Below are positions 1 through 9,272 of a stretch of 43,918 bases of DNA, piece by piece. The stretch is from Candidatus Gastranaerophilales bacterium (GTDB lineage: Bacteria > Cyanobacteriota > Vampirovibrionia > Gastranaerophilales > Gastranaerophilaceae). Below the pieces are notes generated by a model, which saw only the letters and a program-made list of their open reading frames with translations, did no database searches and was not told the origin of the DNA. A program made the position numbers and the translations under genes. Within the stretch, counting starts at the first letter, position 1; every line of letters starts with the position of its first letter. The stretch covers positions 1 through 43,918 of the forward strand of contig CALUVO010000085.1 in the NCBI GenBank assembly GCA_944324245.1, in the 5' to 3' direction.

Positions 1-736
1 CAAAAGAATCCCTGATTTCTTTAGAAAATTTGGAAAACTGATAATCAGCAAGGTTATAGGAAGCAACTATTTTGTTGCCCTGTGTTGTTTCATTAAAATC
101 GGTCATGATATTACCGCCGATTTTCATTGTTTTATTAGAGGCCGATTTAATTCTCTTTCTAATAATTGCTGCAGGTAAAAATGCAATGCATAAAACGATT
201 ACCCCTACTAACGCAAGTTCCCAGGAGTTGTATAACATAACACCTATAAGAGCAAGTGCCCCTATGCCTGAACTCATCAATGCTTTTAAGTTATCTAAAA
301 TGCCTTTTGATGCAGTGTCAGGATCTGTCAAATATCTGGTGAGAATTATTCCGGATGAGTTTTCATCATAGAATTTTGCATCCATTTGAACAAGTTTTTT
401 GAACAATCCCAGTTTTACATCGTTTGTTACCTTTTGTCCTGTCCAGTTTGTAAGATAATCATTAAGATATCTCAAAAGCCCCTGCAAAGCTGCAAAAGCA
501 ACTATTCCAAAAGGAATTATATAAGCAAGAAGCATGTTCTTTTTTATAAGAACTTCATCCATATACGGTTTCAATGCATATGCTATGACACCGTCTAATG
601 CACCTACCGGCAATGCAATTAAAAAGCCAAGTATTATTCTGAACAGATACGGTTTTATATATTTGTATATTCGCTTTGTAAGATATGCATAATCAAAAGA
701 ATTTGCAGCCAGTGTATCTTTTAATTTCATTCAACC
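1..736 (-). CDS. ABC exporter, transmembrane domain, partial (MsbA/lipid-exporter type)
   Basis: The minus-strand frame is open from a TTG codon at 736 to the window edge, so only about the first 245 residues are visible and the ATP-binding domain lies outside. Hydrophobic segments (for example RIILGFLIALPVGALDGVIA, then a stretch around AYIIPFGIVAFAALQG) and the cytoplasmic-loop signature FNETTQGNKIVASYN are typical of homodimeric ABC exporters of the MsbA/MdlB class, which flip lipids or drugs across the inner membrane. I chose TTG because AAGAGG lies about 6 bases upstream; the in-frame GTG further upstream has no ribosome binding site. The nearby ATG at 732 is in another frame that stops early. 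The family assignment is good; the exact substrate (lipid A core or another amphiphile) cannot be told. Confidence 0.85.
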
Positions 737-810
737 TAATCCTCTTATCATCCACAAGTAATATTATAAATATATACTAAACAGCATTTTGTGTCATTAA
801 TGTTTAAATA

Positions 811-840
811 AAAAAGGCTTTGTATATACAAAGCCTTTTT
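811..840 (-). terminator. Rho-independent terminator, palindromic
   Basis: A perfect palindrome with AAGGCTTTG and CAAAGCCTT arms around TATATA, flanked by A-runs and T-runs. It lies 22 bases beyond the stop of the membrane-protein gene at 862-2187, so it most likely ends that minus-strand transcript. Its symmetry would allow action in both directions. Confidence 0.8.
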
Positions 841-861
841 AATAAGATAAATTTGTTCTCT

Positions 862-2187
862 TTATGCAGCTTTCTTTTTGTTGTGCGGTTCTATTTTTTC
901 GCTTATCCAGTTTGCAATCGGAGTAACTACTACAGGTCCGACGAATCTGTATATTGTAGTGAAAATAACTATCGGTCCAAGCAGTCTGATTCCTATCATT
1001 CTGTTATTAAGCAGTTTATTTGCTTTTCTTATATCTGCGTATTTTTCTCCTTTTGATATTTTTTCAAGAATTTCAGGATTATTAGCATATCTTTTTAATA
1101 AGCCTTCATACAACTCGGATTTTCTAACCATTTCTGGATTCATGCGTTTATATGTTTCTTTATAGCTGGCAAGCTTTTTATTGATAACGCCATCAAGCTT
1201 ATAAGCACCGATCGTACAAAGAAGTGCAGTAATACCCTGATTCAATATCATTGGCAGTTTCTGGTCTTTTTCAATTGTTTTGGATCTGGCAGTTCTTTGC
1301 ATATACCAGCCGGAAAGCCACAGGCTCTCAGCAGCTATCAAATGCGGGAACCAATCTTTCTTTTCTGCAAACCAGTTAATAAATCTTTTTGCATAACTGG
1401 TATCCGCAATTTTTCCTACACCTTTTGCTATACCTTCTGTTACCATTGCGCCTGCACCTTTAAAAGAAGGTTTGTTCTGAGCGGACAAAGAATCAGCCTT
1501 CATTCTTGTAAATTTATTAAATGGTTTTGAATCATTACCTTTAAAGCTCATAAATGAATAATCAATTTTAGCTTTATCTGTCGGTGTTAATGGTTTACCG
1601 TTTTTAGAAAGTCCAAGTGCATTCAAAATAGGAGGAACAACCGCAATAGTTGCTGCAGCTCTCAATGGTAAAAATATAGGCTGATGTAATCTTCCTGCGG
1701 TTTCTTTGAATACTCTGGCATGCTGTTTTATATAAGAAGTATCATTTTTCATATATTTGGAAGGATTTTCCATTAATTTTTTAACACCGCGTTTTACAGG
1801 TTCTGCAACTGCAAACGTAGTAACAAGACCTAAAATACCTGTTCCTATTGAGTGACCAATCTGATATTCATTTTTTCTTTTTTCTACAGGGTCTTTTGAA
1901 GGAAATGCAGCGATTAATGCGGGTCTTGCAATTGCCGTCAAGCCGAGAGCAATAAGCGCATCTGCCATTAATGAATTGTCTGCTAGCACATCGAGAAACC
2001 AGTTAAAACCTCTGTTTCTTGCAAGTTTTTCACCTATTGTTTTAGCTACAGGAACAGGGTTGGCTTTAAAACTCAAACGACCGCTCGGAGTAACTCCTGC
2101 GGTCGTTTTTTTCGCACTTTTGTTTTGATTATTATTTGCTAAATAATTCTGATAATGGCTATGATAAGCTAGATTTTCGGTTTTCAT
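862..2187 (-). CDS. Polytopic membrane protein of unknown function (441 aa)
   Basis: I do not recognise a named family. The protein has a polar N-terminus (about residues 1-60, Asn/Lys/Ser rich) and then roughly six hydrophobic segments: ALIALGLTAIARPALIAAF, GTGILGLVTTFAVAEPV, AAATIAVVPPILNALGL, HLIAAESLWLSGWYM, GITALLCTIGAYKL and a C-terminal IGIRLLGPIVIFTTIYRFVG. The short motif SFK[AG] occurs three times (RLSFKANP, MSFKGNDSK, PSFKGAG), all in polar parts. I associate SFKG/NFKG-like motifs with Gastranaerophilales proteins, but the role is unknown. The start ATG has only a weak GGA upstream. It is monocistronic, with its own terminator at 811-840. Confidence 0.75.
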   Translation of the reverse strand: MKTENLAYHSHYQNYLANNNQNKSAKKTTAGVTPSGRLSFKANPVPVAKTIGEKLARNRGFNWFLDVLADNSLMADALIALGLTAIARPALIAAFPSKDPVEKRKNEYQIGHSIGTGILGLVTTFAVAEPVKRGVKKLMENPSKYMKNDTSYIKQHARVFKETAGRLHQPIFLPLRAAATIAVVPPILNALGLSKNGKPLTPTDKAKIDYSFMSFKGNDSKPFNKFTRMKADSLSAQNKPSFKGAGAMVTEGIAKGVGKIADTSYAKRFINWFAEKKDWFPHLIAAESLWLSGWYMQRTARSKTIEKDQKLPMILNQGITALLCTIGAYKLDGVINKKLASYKETYKRMNPEMVRKSELYEGLLKRYANNPEILEKISKGEKYADIRKANKLLNNRMIGIRLLGPIVIFTTIYRFVGPVVVTPIANWISEKIEPHNKKKAA

Positions 2188-2338
2188 TGGTTTTCCAATC
2201 TATTTTATGTATGTTACGTATTCGCTTTAAGTCTGTAAAGAGAATTATTTGCTAATTATATTCAAAAAACATTAAAAAAGTAAAGTTTTTTTACAATTCT
2301 TAATAAAGTGTATACAAAACAATTATTTGCATTTGGTT

Positions 2339-3931
2339 CTATGCTGTCAAATTAACATATTTTGCCTTTGTTACACCATTTATACCTGCTATCTCAGAAA
2401 GCGTGCTTTCATCGACTTCACTGCCGGTATTAATAATCATCAATGAAATATTATTATCAGATGAACGGTTTTGCGCAACATTCATTCTGGTAATGTTTAT
2501 ATTCTTGTTACCTAATACTGTAGCTACTTTTGCAACCATAGCTGGTTTATTTTCATGCGGAACAAGAATCATATGTTTTTCCGGTTCAATACTTGCATTG
2601 TATCCGTTTATTTTTACGATTCTGGGCATATCCTGCGCTATCAATGCACCGGAAACAGTATTTGTACCTTTATCCGTAACCAGTTTCAGTGTAATAGAAC
2701 CTATATAATCGGTTGAAGTATTGGATTTTGTTGTTGTAACATCAAGACCTTTTCTTTTGGCTATCACCGGTGCATTAACATAATTTACATCAGTCATAAA
2801 TGAAGAAATAACCCCTTTTACAACTGCAGTTTCCAGTGGGGACACATCCATATCGGCAAGTGTTCCCTTTACTGTAACATATATGCCTTTTAATGCGCCT
2901 GAAGAGATTTGCATAGCAAGTTCTCCGATATTTTCTGCAAGCTGCATATAGTCTTTCACAGGTTCTAATTTTTCCGGTTTTAAAGAAGGAATGTTTACTG
3001 CTGAACGGGCTGAACCGCCTGAGAGCACGTCTCTAATTTGTTCAGCTACATCTTCGGCAACTTTTAGCTGTGCCTCTTCCGTGCTTGCACCGAGATGAGG
3101 TGTCAACAATATATCTCCGGTTGTTTTAACAAGAGGTGAATCTTTTATATCAGGTTCTGTCTCATATACATCAATAGCAGCCTGTGCTACATGACCGTTT
3201 TCAAGAGCCTCAGCAAGAGCAGCCTCATCTATAATACCGCCTCTGGCGCAGTTAATAAGACGTACGCCCTTTTTCATTTTTGCGATAGATTCTTTATTAA
3301 TCATGTGCATTGTTTCTTTAGTCTTTGGGACATGTACCGTAATATAATCACACAGCGGCCATAATTCATCTAGAGTCTCTGTATATTTTGCACCGAATTT
3401 TTCAACAACTTCTTTTGTTGTATACGGGTCAAAAACTACTATTTTCATGCCAAGTGCCTTAGCTGCTTCAGCTACGTGGTGGCCTATTTTCCCGAAACCG
3501 ATTACACCGAGAGTTTTTCCAAAGACTTCATGACCGGTAAATTTAGAACGTTCCCAGTTTCCTTCTTTTGTAGAAACAGCTGCTTTTGCAATATTTCTTG
3601 ACATTGCAAGCATCAATGCTACCGTGTGTTCCGCAGCTGCATTAGTATTTCCGTCAGGAGAATTTACAACAATAATACCGTTTTGTGTAGCAGCCTCAAG
3701 ATTTATATTATCTACACCCACTCCGGCTCTGCCGATTATTTTTAAATTTTTACCTGCTTCTATAACTTTGGGTGTAACTTTTGTCTGGCTTCGAACCATT
3801 AATGCATCATATTCGCCTATCACCTTACAAAGTTCGTCTTCACTCATTGTAGGAAGGATAACACCCTGAGCAACTTCATCAATAATATTTTTTGCTGTTT
3901 CATTAATTTTGTCAGTAATCAAAACCTTCAT
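2339..3931 (-). CDS. serA: D-3-phosphoglycerate dehydrogenase (530 aa, with C-terminal ACT domain)
   Basis: Catalyses NAD-dependent oxidation of 3-phosphoglycerate to 3-phosphohydroxypyruvate, the first step of serine synthesis. The Rossmann motif GFGKIG is at residues 145-150, and the catalytic set is Arg230 (INCARGGIID), Glu259 (YETEP) and His279 (LTPHLGAS). After the catalytic domain comes an intervening substrate-binding-type domain (about 320-450) and a C-terminal ACT domain (KPAMVAKVATVLGNKNINIT), the long architecture usual in Bacillus and cyanobacteria; ACT domains commonly bind serine for feedback control. I start at the ATG at 3931 because AAGGGGAGT lies 7 bases upstream; a TTG eight codons further up has no ribosome binding site. 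It is divergent from the LysM gene. Confidence 0.95.
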   Translation of the reverse strand: MKVLITDKINETAKNIIDEVAQGVILPTMSEDELCKVIGEYDALMVRSQTKVTPKVIEAGKNLKIIGRAGVGVDNINLEAATQNGIIVVNSPDGNTNAAAEHTVALMLAMSRNIAKAAVSTKEGNWERSKFTGHEVFGKTLGVIGFGKIGHHVAEAAKALGMKIVVFDPYTTKEVVEKFGAKYTETLDELWPLCDYITVHVPKTKETMHMINKESIAKMKKGVRLINCARGGIIDEAALAEALENGHVAQAAIDVYETEPDIKDSPLVKTTGDILLTPHLGASTEEAQLKVAEDVAEQIRDVLSGGSARSAVNIPSLKPEKLEPVKDYMQLAENIGELAMQISSGALKGIYVTVKGTLADMDVSPLETAVVKGVISSFMTDVNYVNAPVIAKRKGLDVTTTKSNTSTDYIGSITLKLVTDKGTNTVSGALIAQDMPRIVKINGYNASIEPEKHMILVPHENKPAMVAKVATVLGNKNINITRMNVAQNRSSDNNISLMIINTGSEVDESTLSEIAGINGVTKAKYVNLTA

Positions 3932-4022
3932 AAAAAAACTCCCCTTAAAATACAACGCTGCTGTTATTATACATGATTTTTAACATTTGTTACAAAGAAA
4001 TTGCTTAAAAAGTAAATATTTT

Positions 4023-4051
4023 TTCATAAATTGTTTTTGTATATATATAAT
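4023..4051 (+). promoter_or_regulatory. Possible sigma-70 promoter for the LysM/EF-hand gene
   Basis: TATAAT at 4046-4051 with a weak TTCATA at 4023-4028, 17 bases apart. Transcription would begin about 15 bases before the ATG at 4073, leaving just enough room for the GGAGAG ribosome binding site. The surrounding sequence is very AT-rich, so chance matches are easy. Confidence 0.35.
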
Positions 4052-4072
4052 ATATCAAAGCAGGAGAGAGCA

Positions 4073-5140
4073 ATGAGTGTATATTCTGTAAAATCAGGAG
4101 AAAATCTGTGGAATATAGTAAAGAGTCAGTTTAAACTTACTAGCAGTACTGATATCGCAAACAAAGTTAATGAAGTGGCAAAAGCTAACAATATAAGTAA
4201 TGCAAACTTGATTTTTGCAGGACAAAAAATTGATTTGGATATGGGTTTAACTGTAGAAAAAGAATCCGGCACACAAGCACAAGCAGTCACGCAGACACAG
4301 ACAGCACCTGCGGCAACTGCGCCATCTGCACCAGCACAAACAACGCCGGCAGCACAGCAGACAGCAACAAATCCAATAACAAAACGAGCAATAACTGCAG
4401 CAAATGAAAGAATAAACTTAAACAATATAGAATCTTACGATGATTTAAACAGACTTTCATCAGGTTCTGTTTCAATATTTTCATCAGAAGTACAAACTGA
4501 TGAACAAAAACAACAGGCATATACTGCATATTCAGAACAACTTTTAAAAGAATATTATGACTTAAACGGTGACGGTACGGTCACAACAGAAGAGTTTGGT
4601 AAAAAGGAAGCAGAAGGCTCTGCTAGTGCTTTAAATATTCAAGGACAGAAACTCGATAATGATGTAATACATGATATAGAAACAAATCCTGATAAAAAAG
4701 ATCTTTTAGACGCTTATGACACTAATGATGACGGCAAAATATCTCAGGAAGAATATGAAGCTGCTCTTGCATCTTTGGGCTTGCAGCCAATGAACAATGA
4801 AGAATTAAACCAAACTATATCAGAAAGATCCGGCAATTTATTTGCACGCAATCTGGATATGAACGGAGACGGTATAATTTCAGCACAAGAACTTGCATTC
4901 TTCAACAAAAACGCAGATGAAATGGACGGAAAAGCAGACGGTGTAATTACCAACGCAGGAGAAAGCGGGATGTTCAGCGCAGTTACAGGAATGAATGCAA
5001 ATAATCAGGAAATCAACAGAGTAGTTAACAAATATCTTTCAGGACAGACTTTGACTGCTGATGAACAAAAAATACTTGAGCAGTCAACAATTACAATAAG
5101 ATCAAATATGAAAAAAGCAGCAGGGCTTGATGAAGAATAA
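4073..5140 (+). CDS. LysM and EF-hand domain protein (355 aa)
   Basis: The N-terminus is a LysM domain (about residues 2-57, YSVKSGENLWNIVKSQFK ... NLIFAGQKIDL), which usually binds peptidoglycan or chitin-like glycans. An Ala/Thr/Pro/Gln linker follows (about 60-110). After it come EF-hand-like calcium loops: DLNGDGTVTTEE, DTNDDGKISQEE, DMNGDGIISAQE and a weaker fourth, DGKADGVITNAG. No signal peptide or membrane segment is visible, which is odd for a LysM protein; export by another route or a cytoplasmic role is possible. I start at the ATG at 4073 because GGAGAG sits just upstream; the TTG at 4031 would add residues that do not fit the domain. The domain calls are solid; the function is inferred. 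Confidence 0.85.
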   Translation: MSVYSVKSGENLWNIVKSQFKLTSSTDIANKVNEVAKANNISNANLIFAGQKIDLDMGLTVEKESGTQAQAVTQTQTAPAATAPSAPAQTTPAAQQTATNPITKRAITAANERINLNNIESYDDLNRLSSGSVSIFSSEVQTDEQKQQAYTAYSEQLLKEYYDLNGDGTVTTEEFGKKEAEGSASALNIQGQKLDNDVIHDIETNPDKKDLLDAYDTNDDGKISQEEYEAALASLGLQPMNNEELNQTISERSGNLFARNLDMNGDGIISAQELAFFNKNADEMDGKADGVITNAGESGMFSAVTGMNANNQEINRVVNKYLSGQTLTADEQKILEQSTITIRSNMKKAAGLDEE

Positions 5141-5162
5141 ATAACAAATATCAGAAAATAAT

Positions 5163-5187
5163 AAAAGCCGGTTAATAACCGGCTTTT
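5163..5187. terminator. Bidirectional terminator between convergent genes
   Basis: An 11-bp perfect stem (AAAAGCCGGTT / AACCGGCTTTT) with the loop AAT, then T-rich sequence on the plus strand and an A/T-rich flank on the other. It lies 22 bases after the LysM gene and overlaps the stop codon of the convergent binding-protein gene, so it can serve both. Confidence 0.85.
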
Positions 5188-7027
5188 ATTTTATATAAAT
5201 TTCTTCAAGATTGTGAATAACTCCTCCAAGCGGGGTCGGATGTACATTTGCAAATTTTCTTCTTATTGCACTTATTCTTATTGGTGAATAAAGATAAATT
5301 ATAGGCTTTTCATCATAGATAAGCATTTGATACTCTTCATATAAGGATTTTCGTTTATCAAAATCAAGTTCCAGAGAAGCTCTGTCGAATAGTTCATTAA
5401 GCTTATTCTCCCATACAAAAAGATTTTTATTTTCCTCAGGTGTTTTTCTCATATTAAATACATGCAAAGTTCCGTTTGAATACCAGACATTTTTGCCGCC
5501 GTATGGTTCAAGTGGGCTGCCGGTAAATCCCATAATAACAGTATCAAAATCATTTGTGTTTACCAGTTTACTCACAAGAGTATTAAATTCTATAGGCTTA
5601 AAGTTCACTGTCATACCGAGCTCTTCAAGATCCTGTTTTACCATAACGCCGATTGATTCACGCTCTGTATTGCCGGCATTTGTATAAAGGTCAAATTCGA
5701 CTTTGTTACCGTCTTTGTCGTATAATTTCCCTTTTTTCCAGTAAAAGCCTGATTTTTTAAGGAATTCCTTTGATTTTTTCAAGTCTCGTGGATGACCTTT
5801 TGCCACCTGTCCATTCAGATATATGGAAGATAAAGGTTCTGATGTAAATAAAGGTGCTGCAACTCCGCTTGCTATATTAAACACCATATTTTCTCTGTCA
5901 AGAGCATAATCCACGGCATAGCGGAAATTTTTGTCATTAAACCATTTTTGTTTTACTGGATTTACATAATATTTGCCATTATCATTTTTTCTTGTATTTA
6001 AATTAAAAGCAAAATACATTGTACCCGTATCCGGACCGAGGTTATATATTTTATAATCCGAAAACTTTTCTTTCTCTTTAAACAGAGCAACATTTGTTCC
6101 TCTAAGTCCTACTGTATCAAGTTCACCTGCTTTAAATTTTAAAAGTTCATTATTTAAATCACCAACAATTAAAATAATATATTTATCAAGATACGGTAGT
6201 TTCTGACCTTTTTCGTCAATCATGTAATAATCGGGATTTTTTTCATAAACCAGCCTTTGCGCCGGTACATATTCTTTTAGTCTGAAAGCACCGCTTGTTA
6301 CAAAATCCGAAGGTTTTGTATTAGAACTCCAAAAAGATGCAAAAGCTCTCTTCCCTTTCTTTGTAACGGGTTCAAGTATGTGCTTAGGCGCAATAGGCAC
6401 GCTGAGCTGTCTCAAGAAAGGAGAAAAAGGTTCAGGAGTAGTAAACTTCACGGTATAGTCATCAATTTTTTCAATTTTAGGAAGTTTGTCGCCTACATAC
6501 ATTGCATCTCTTGTACTTGTATTGCCATACCCGCCAAAGATTATTGTATTCCATGTAAAATATACATCATCTGCTGTTATCGGTTTACCGTCAGACCATT
6601 TTAACCCGTGTCTTAATTTTACAATATACGTTTTATTGTCAGGCAGCACATCAATGCTTTTTGCAATTTTGGGGATTACTTCACCCGTATACGGGTCTGT
6701 TGTAACAAGAGCATCAAACATAATATCTGCGGCTTGAGAAGATGTAGCATCCATAGAGTTCCAGCTGTTAAAAGTTTTTGGGCCTTCTCCTATTGTACTT
6801 GTAACAATGGTTCCGCCATATTTGCCGGAAGGACTTCTTGAGAGAATATAATCAACGCCGCTTATTGTTTTCGTAGAAACAGGTTTAGGAGTATAAATCT
6901 CCTGATTATTTACGTTTTTCGACGCAGAAGTGTCTTGTAAATCAGGTTTATCAGCTCTTATACAGCTTGCCAAAACCAAACACAAAAATACCAGCAGTGA
7001 TATTAGATAGATAATTTTTTTATTCAT
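5186..7027 (-). CDS. ABC transporter substrate-binding lipoprotein, family 5 (oligopeptide type), 613 aa
   Basis: Extracytoplasmic solute receptor of the OppA/DppA class (SBP_bac_5). A signal peptide (MNKKIIYLISLLVFLCLVLA) ends in the lipobox LASC, so the mature protein should be lipid-anchored at its Cys. Family features include LPDNKTYIVKLRHGLKWSDG and GKPITADDVYFTWNTI in the N-terminal third and a C-terminal EEYQMLIYDEKPIIYLYSP. I start at the second Met (7027), which gives a normal lipoprotein signal; the ATG at 7057 adds ten residues, and neither start has a clear ribosome binding site. No permease or ATPase gene is adjacent, so the transporter partners are elsewhere. The substrate is unknown, though peptides are usual. 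Confidence 0.9.
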   Translation of the reverse strand: MNKKIIYLISLLVFLCLVLASCIRADKPDLQDTSASKNVNNQEIYTPKPVSTKTISGVDYILSRSPSGKYGGTIVTSTIGEGPKTFNSWNSMDATSSQAADIMFDALVTTDPYTGEVIPKIAKSIDVLPDNKTYIVKLRHGLKWSDGKPITADDVYFTWNTIIFGGYGNTSTRDAMYVGDKLPKIEKIDDYTVKFTTPEPFSPFLRQLSVPIAPKHILEPVTKKGKRAFASFWSSNTKPSDFVTSGAFRLKEYVPAQRLVYEKNPDYYMIDEKGQKLPYLDKYIILIVGDLNNELLKFKAGELDTVGLRGTNVALFKEKEKFSDYKIYNLGPDTGTMYFAFNLNTRKNDNGKYYVNPVKQKWFNDKNFRYAVDYALDRENMVFNIASGVAAPLFTSEPLSSIYLNGQVAKGHPRDLKKSKEFLKKSGFYWKKGKLYDKDGNKVEFDLYTNAGNTERESIGVMVKQDLEELGMTVNFKPIEFNTLVSKLVNTNDFDTVIMGFTGSPLEPYGGKNVWYSNGTLHVFNMRKTPEENKNLFVWENKLNELFDRASLELDFDKRKSLYEEYQMLIYDEKPIIYLYSPIRISAIRRKFANVHPTPLGGVIHNLEEIYIK

Positions 7028-7114
7028 ATACAACAATTTATCACAAAACAGAAACATAAATACACTGCCCGTGTGTGGAATATAAAGAATTAAATAAAGT
7101 GATAATCTATAGCT

Positions 7115-7513
7115 ATGGAAAATCCCGGAGATACAGAATTTTATAAAAATCTAAAAAAACCCTTTTTTCAACCGCCAAAATGGCTCTTTGCACAGGTATG
7201 GACAGTCATTTATATTTTGCTGTTTTTATCTTTAATATTAATAATAAAAGCGCCGCATAACAAGCTTAAAACTTTGGCATATATTCTGTTTGTTGTTCAA
7301 ATGATACTGAATATTTCGTGGATGCCAGTGTTTTTTAAAGCACATAAAATATGTGAGGCAGTGATAATCAGTTTATTTTTGTTTTTAACAGTGGCTGCAA
7401 TGATTTTTGTTTATTATAAAATTTCATTTATTTCGGCAGTGCTTCTTATACCTTATTTAATATGGTCAGGCTTTGCTTCCATACTAAATTTTGTTATCTG
7501 TAAGATAAACTAA
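7115..7513 (+). CDS. tspO: TspO/MBR family membrane protein, short form (132 aa)
   Basis: TspO proteins are tryptophan-rich five-helix membrane proteins that bind tetrapyrroles and cholesterol-like ligands. The conserved core is present: FYKNLKKPFFQPPKWLF, QVWTVIYILL, LNISWMPVFF and LLIPYLIWSGFASILNFV. Only four membrane helices follow, and the usual first helix before the Trp/Tyr-Lys-Pro segment is missing. An in-frame TAA lies nine bases before the ATG, so it is not simply a misplaced start. Length is 132 aa against about 150-160 in typical members. Its stop overlaps the stop of the convergent SulP gene by four bases. Confidence 0.88.
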   Translation: MENPGDTEFYKNLKKPFFQPPKWLFAQVWTVIYILLFLSLILIIKAPHNKLKTLAYILFVVQMILNISWMPVFFKAHKICEAVIISLFLFLTVAAMIFVYYKISFISAVLLIPYLIWSGFASILNFVICKIN

Positions 7514-9135
7514 TTCTTGTCTTTTTTTAAGAGTTCCTTTGCATATTCAATTGCAGGCATTTCTTCAAAAAATGTGCAATTTTCCCCAATCTGGCTTAGT
7601 ATATTATGCTCTTTCAACTGTTTTAGAACATCGTCGTTTTTTATAACAAGAAGCATTTCAACATCCTGAGATTTTAATCTTAGAATTATATCCTCCAGAG
7701 CAAAAATTGCGGAAATATCTAGCAGGTCATCGGATTCATAATTCAGAATCAAATATTTTGTACCGAGCATGTCCTCAAATTTTGATATCAACTGGGTGGC
7801 AGAGCCGAAAAAAAATTGTCCAGAAATATGCACGACTCTTATTTTATGATGAAAATCACTTTCAAGTGTTTTCTCGTATTCCATAATATTCGTATCATAG
7901 ACAGGTTTATGAACAAGTTTAGCTTTGTCTGCAACTCTTTTTGCATACAAAAGTGCCGCAAGAGTAATGCCGACGCCTACTGCAAATATAAGATTGTAAA
8001 AAACCGTCAGAAGAAACACGGTAAAAAGAACATACAAGTCATCTTTCGGGGCATATTTCAATACTTTTAAAAGTTTTACATCTATAATGTCATAACCTAT
8101 TTTTATTAATATTGCAGCAAGTACTGCCAGAGGAATCTGTGCAACAAAACCGGAAAATTTGAAAAGAAGTATTACTAAAAGCAAAGGATTAATCACGGCA
8201 GACATTTTCGTTGTTGCACCGGCGTTCAATGCGGCTACAGAACGCATAGTCGCAGCTGATCCGCCTAAAGAACCGGTAACTGCGCAAAAGATATTGCCAA
8301 CACCCTGTGCGGCAAGCAAATGTTTTGGATTGTGTCTTGATTTTGTCAGAGAATCAGCAACAAGCCCTGTAAGCATACTTTCTGCAGAAAAAACTACTGC
8401 AATTGTAAGTGCATAAGGCATATAACTAATTATATGGTTAAAATCAAGATATGGTTTTACTAAAGACGGGAAGGAAACAGAAACTTCGGATATTCTGTCT
8501 AAATTTAAGCCAAGCTTCACAGAAAGCCATGTGCAAAAAATCAGAGCAATAATTTGAGACGGAAGGTACTTATTAATTATTTTCGGAGTAAAAAACACAA
8601 TAATTAATGTGATAATTCCTATAAAAATAGCACTGTGATTCAAGGACAGTATGCTCTGATGCAAAGATAAAACAGTATCAACTGTAGAAGGAAGAGCTTT
8701 ATGCCCCATAAGAGGATTCAGCTGCAATATAATAATTATAATACCGACACCATTCATAAATCCTGATATAACAGGATATGGAATATACTTAACAAGCCCT
8801 GGAATGTTTGTTAAAGAAGCAACAATCTGAAACAATGCTGCCATTAGCATTACTGTCACAGCTGCGTGTATATCGTTTTTAAGAGCAATCATTGCAGAAG
8901 CAACAACTATTGCAACAGGCCCTGTCGTTCCTGATATCAAAGGAACTTTGGGCCCCAGCATGCCGGCAACAAAGCATAAAATAATCGCTCCCCAGATTCC
9001 GGCACCTGCTCCAAATCCTGTTGCGACCCCGAAAGCAAGTGCCTGAGGCAATGTGATAATAGCGGAATTAATACCGCCGAATAAATCTCCTGCAAAAATC
9101 CGTAATTTTGTACTTAACATATTTTTTAAATCCAT
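7510..9135 (-). CDS. SulP-family anion transporter with STAS domain (541 aa)
   Basis: The N-terminal about 400 residues form the SulP (SLC26-like) membrane domain with GGINSAIITLPQALAFGVAT near the start, ISGTTGPVAIVVASAMIAL, and GNIFCAVTGSLGGSAATMRS, which carries the pseudo-symmetric substrate-site region. The C-terminal about 110 residues form a STAS domain (VVHISGQFFFGSATQLISKF ... YLILNYESDDLLDISAIFAL). SulP proteins carry sulfate, bicarbonate or other anions; cyanobacterial BicA is a bicarbonate importer of this family, but nothing here fixes the substrate. No carbonic anhydrase or sulfur gene is adjacent. The start ATG at 9135 matches the usual family N-terminus. Confidence 0.92.
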   Translation of the reverse strand: MDLKNMLSTKLRIFAGDLFGGINSAIITLPQALAFGVATGFGAGAGIWGAIILCFVAGMLGPKVPLISGTTGPVAIVVASAMIALKNDIHAAVTVMLMAALFQIVASLTNIPGLVKYIPYPVISGFMNGVGIIIIILQLNPLMGHKALPSTVDTVLSLHQSILSLNHSAIFIGIITLIIVFFTPKIINKYLPSQIIALIFCTWLSVKLGLNLDRISEVSVSFPSLVKPYLDFNHIISYMPYALTIAVVFSAESMLTGLVADSLTKSRHNPKHLLAAQGVGNIFCAVTGSLGGSAATMRSVAALNAGATTKMSAVINPLLLVILLFKFSGFVAQIPLAVLAAILIKIGYDIIDVKLLKVLKYAPKDDLYVLFTVFLLTVFYNLIFAVGVGITLAALLYAKRVADKAKLVHKPVYDTNIMEYEKTLESDFHHKIRVVHISGQFFFGSATQLISKFEDMLGTKYLILNYESDDLLDISAIFALEDIILRLKSQDVEMLLVIKNDDVLKQLKEHNILSQIGENCTFFEEMPAIEYAKELLKKDKN

Positions 9136-9272
9136 ACAAAAATATTATCATAGTTATTATGATTTTATTAAAAATTGTAACTTTTAAAATAATTTACAAA
9201 AAATAAGTAACAAATTTATCTATGTTCTAACTTAATGCTAATGATAAAAAACAAAATTGTAAGGAATAATAA

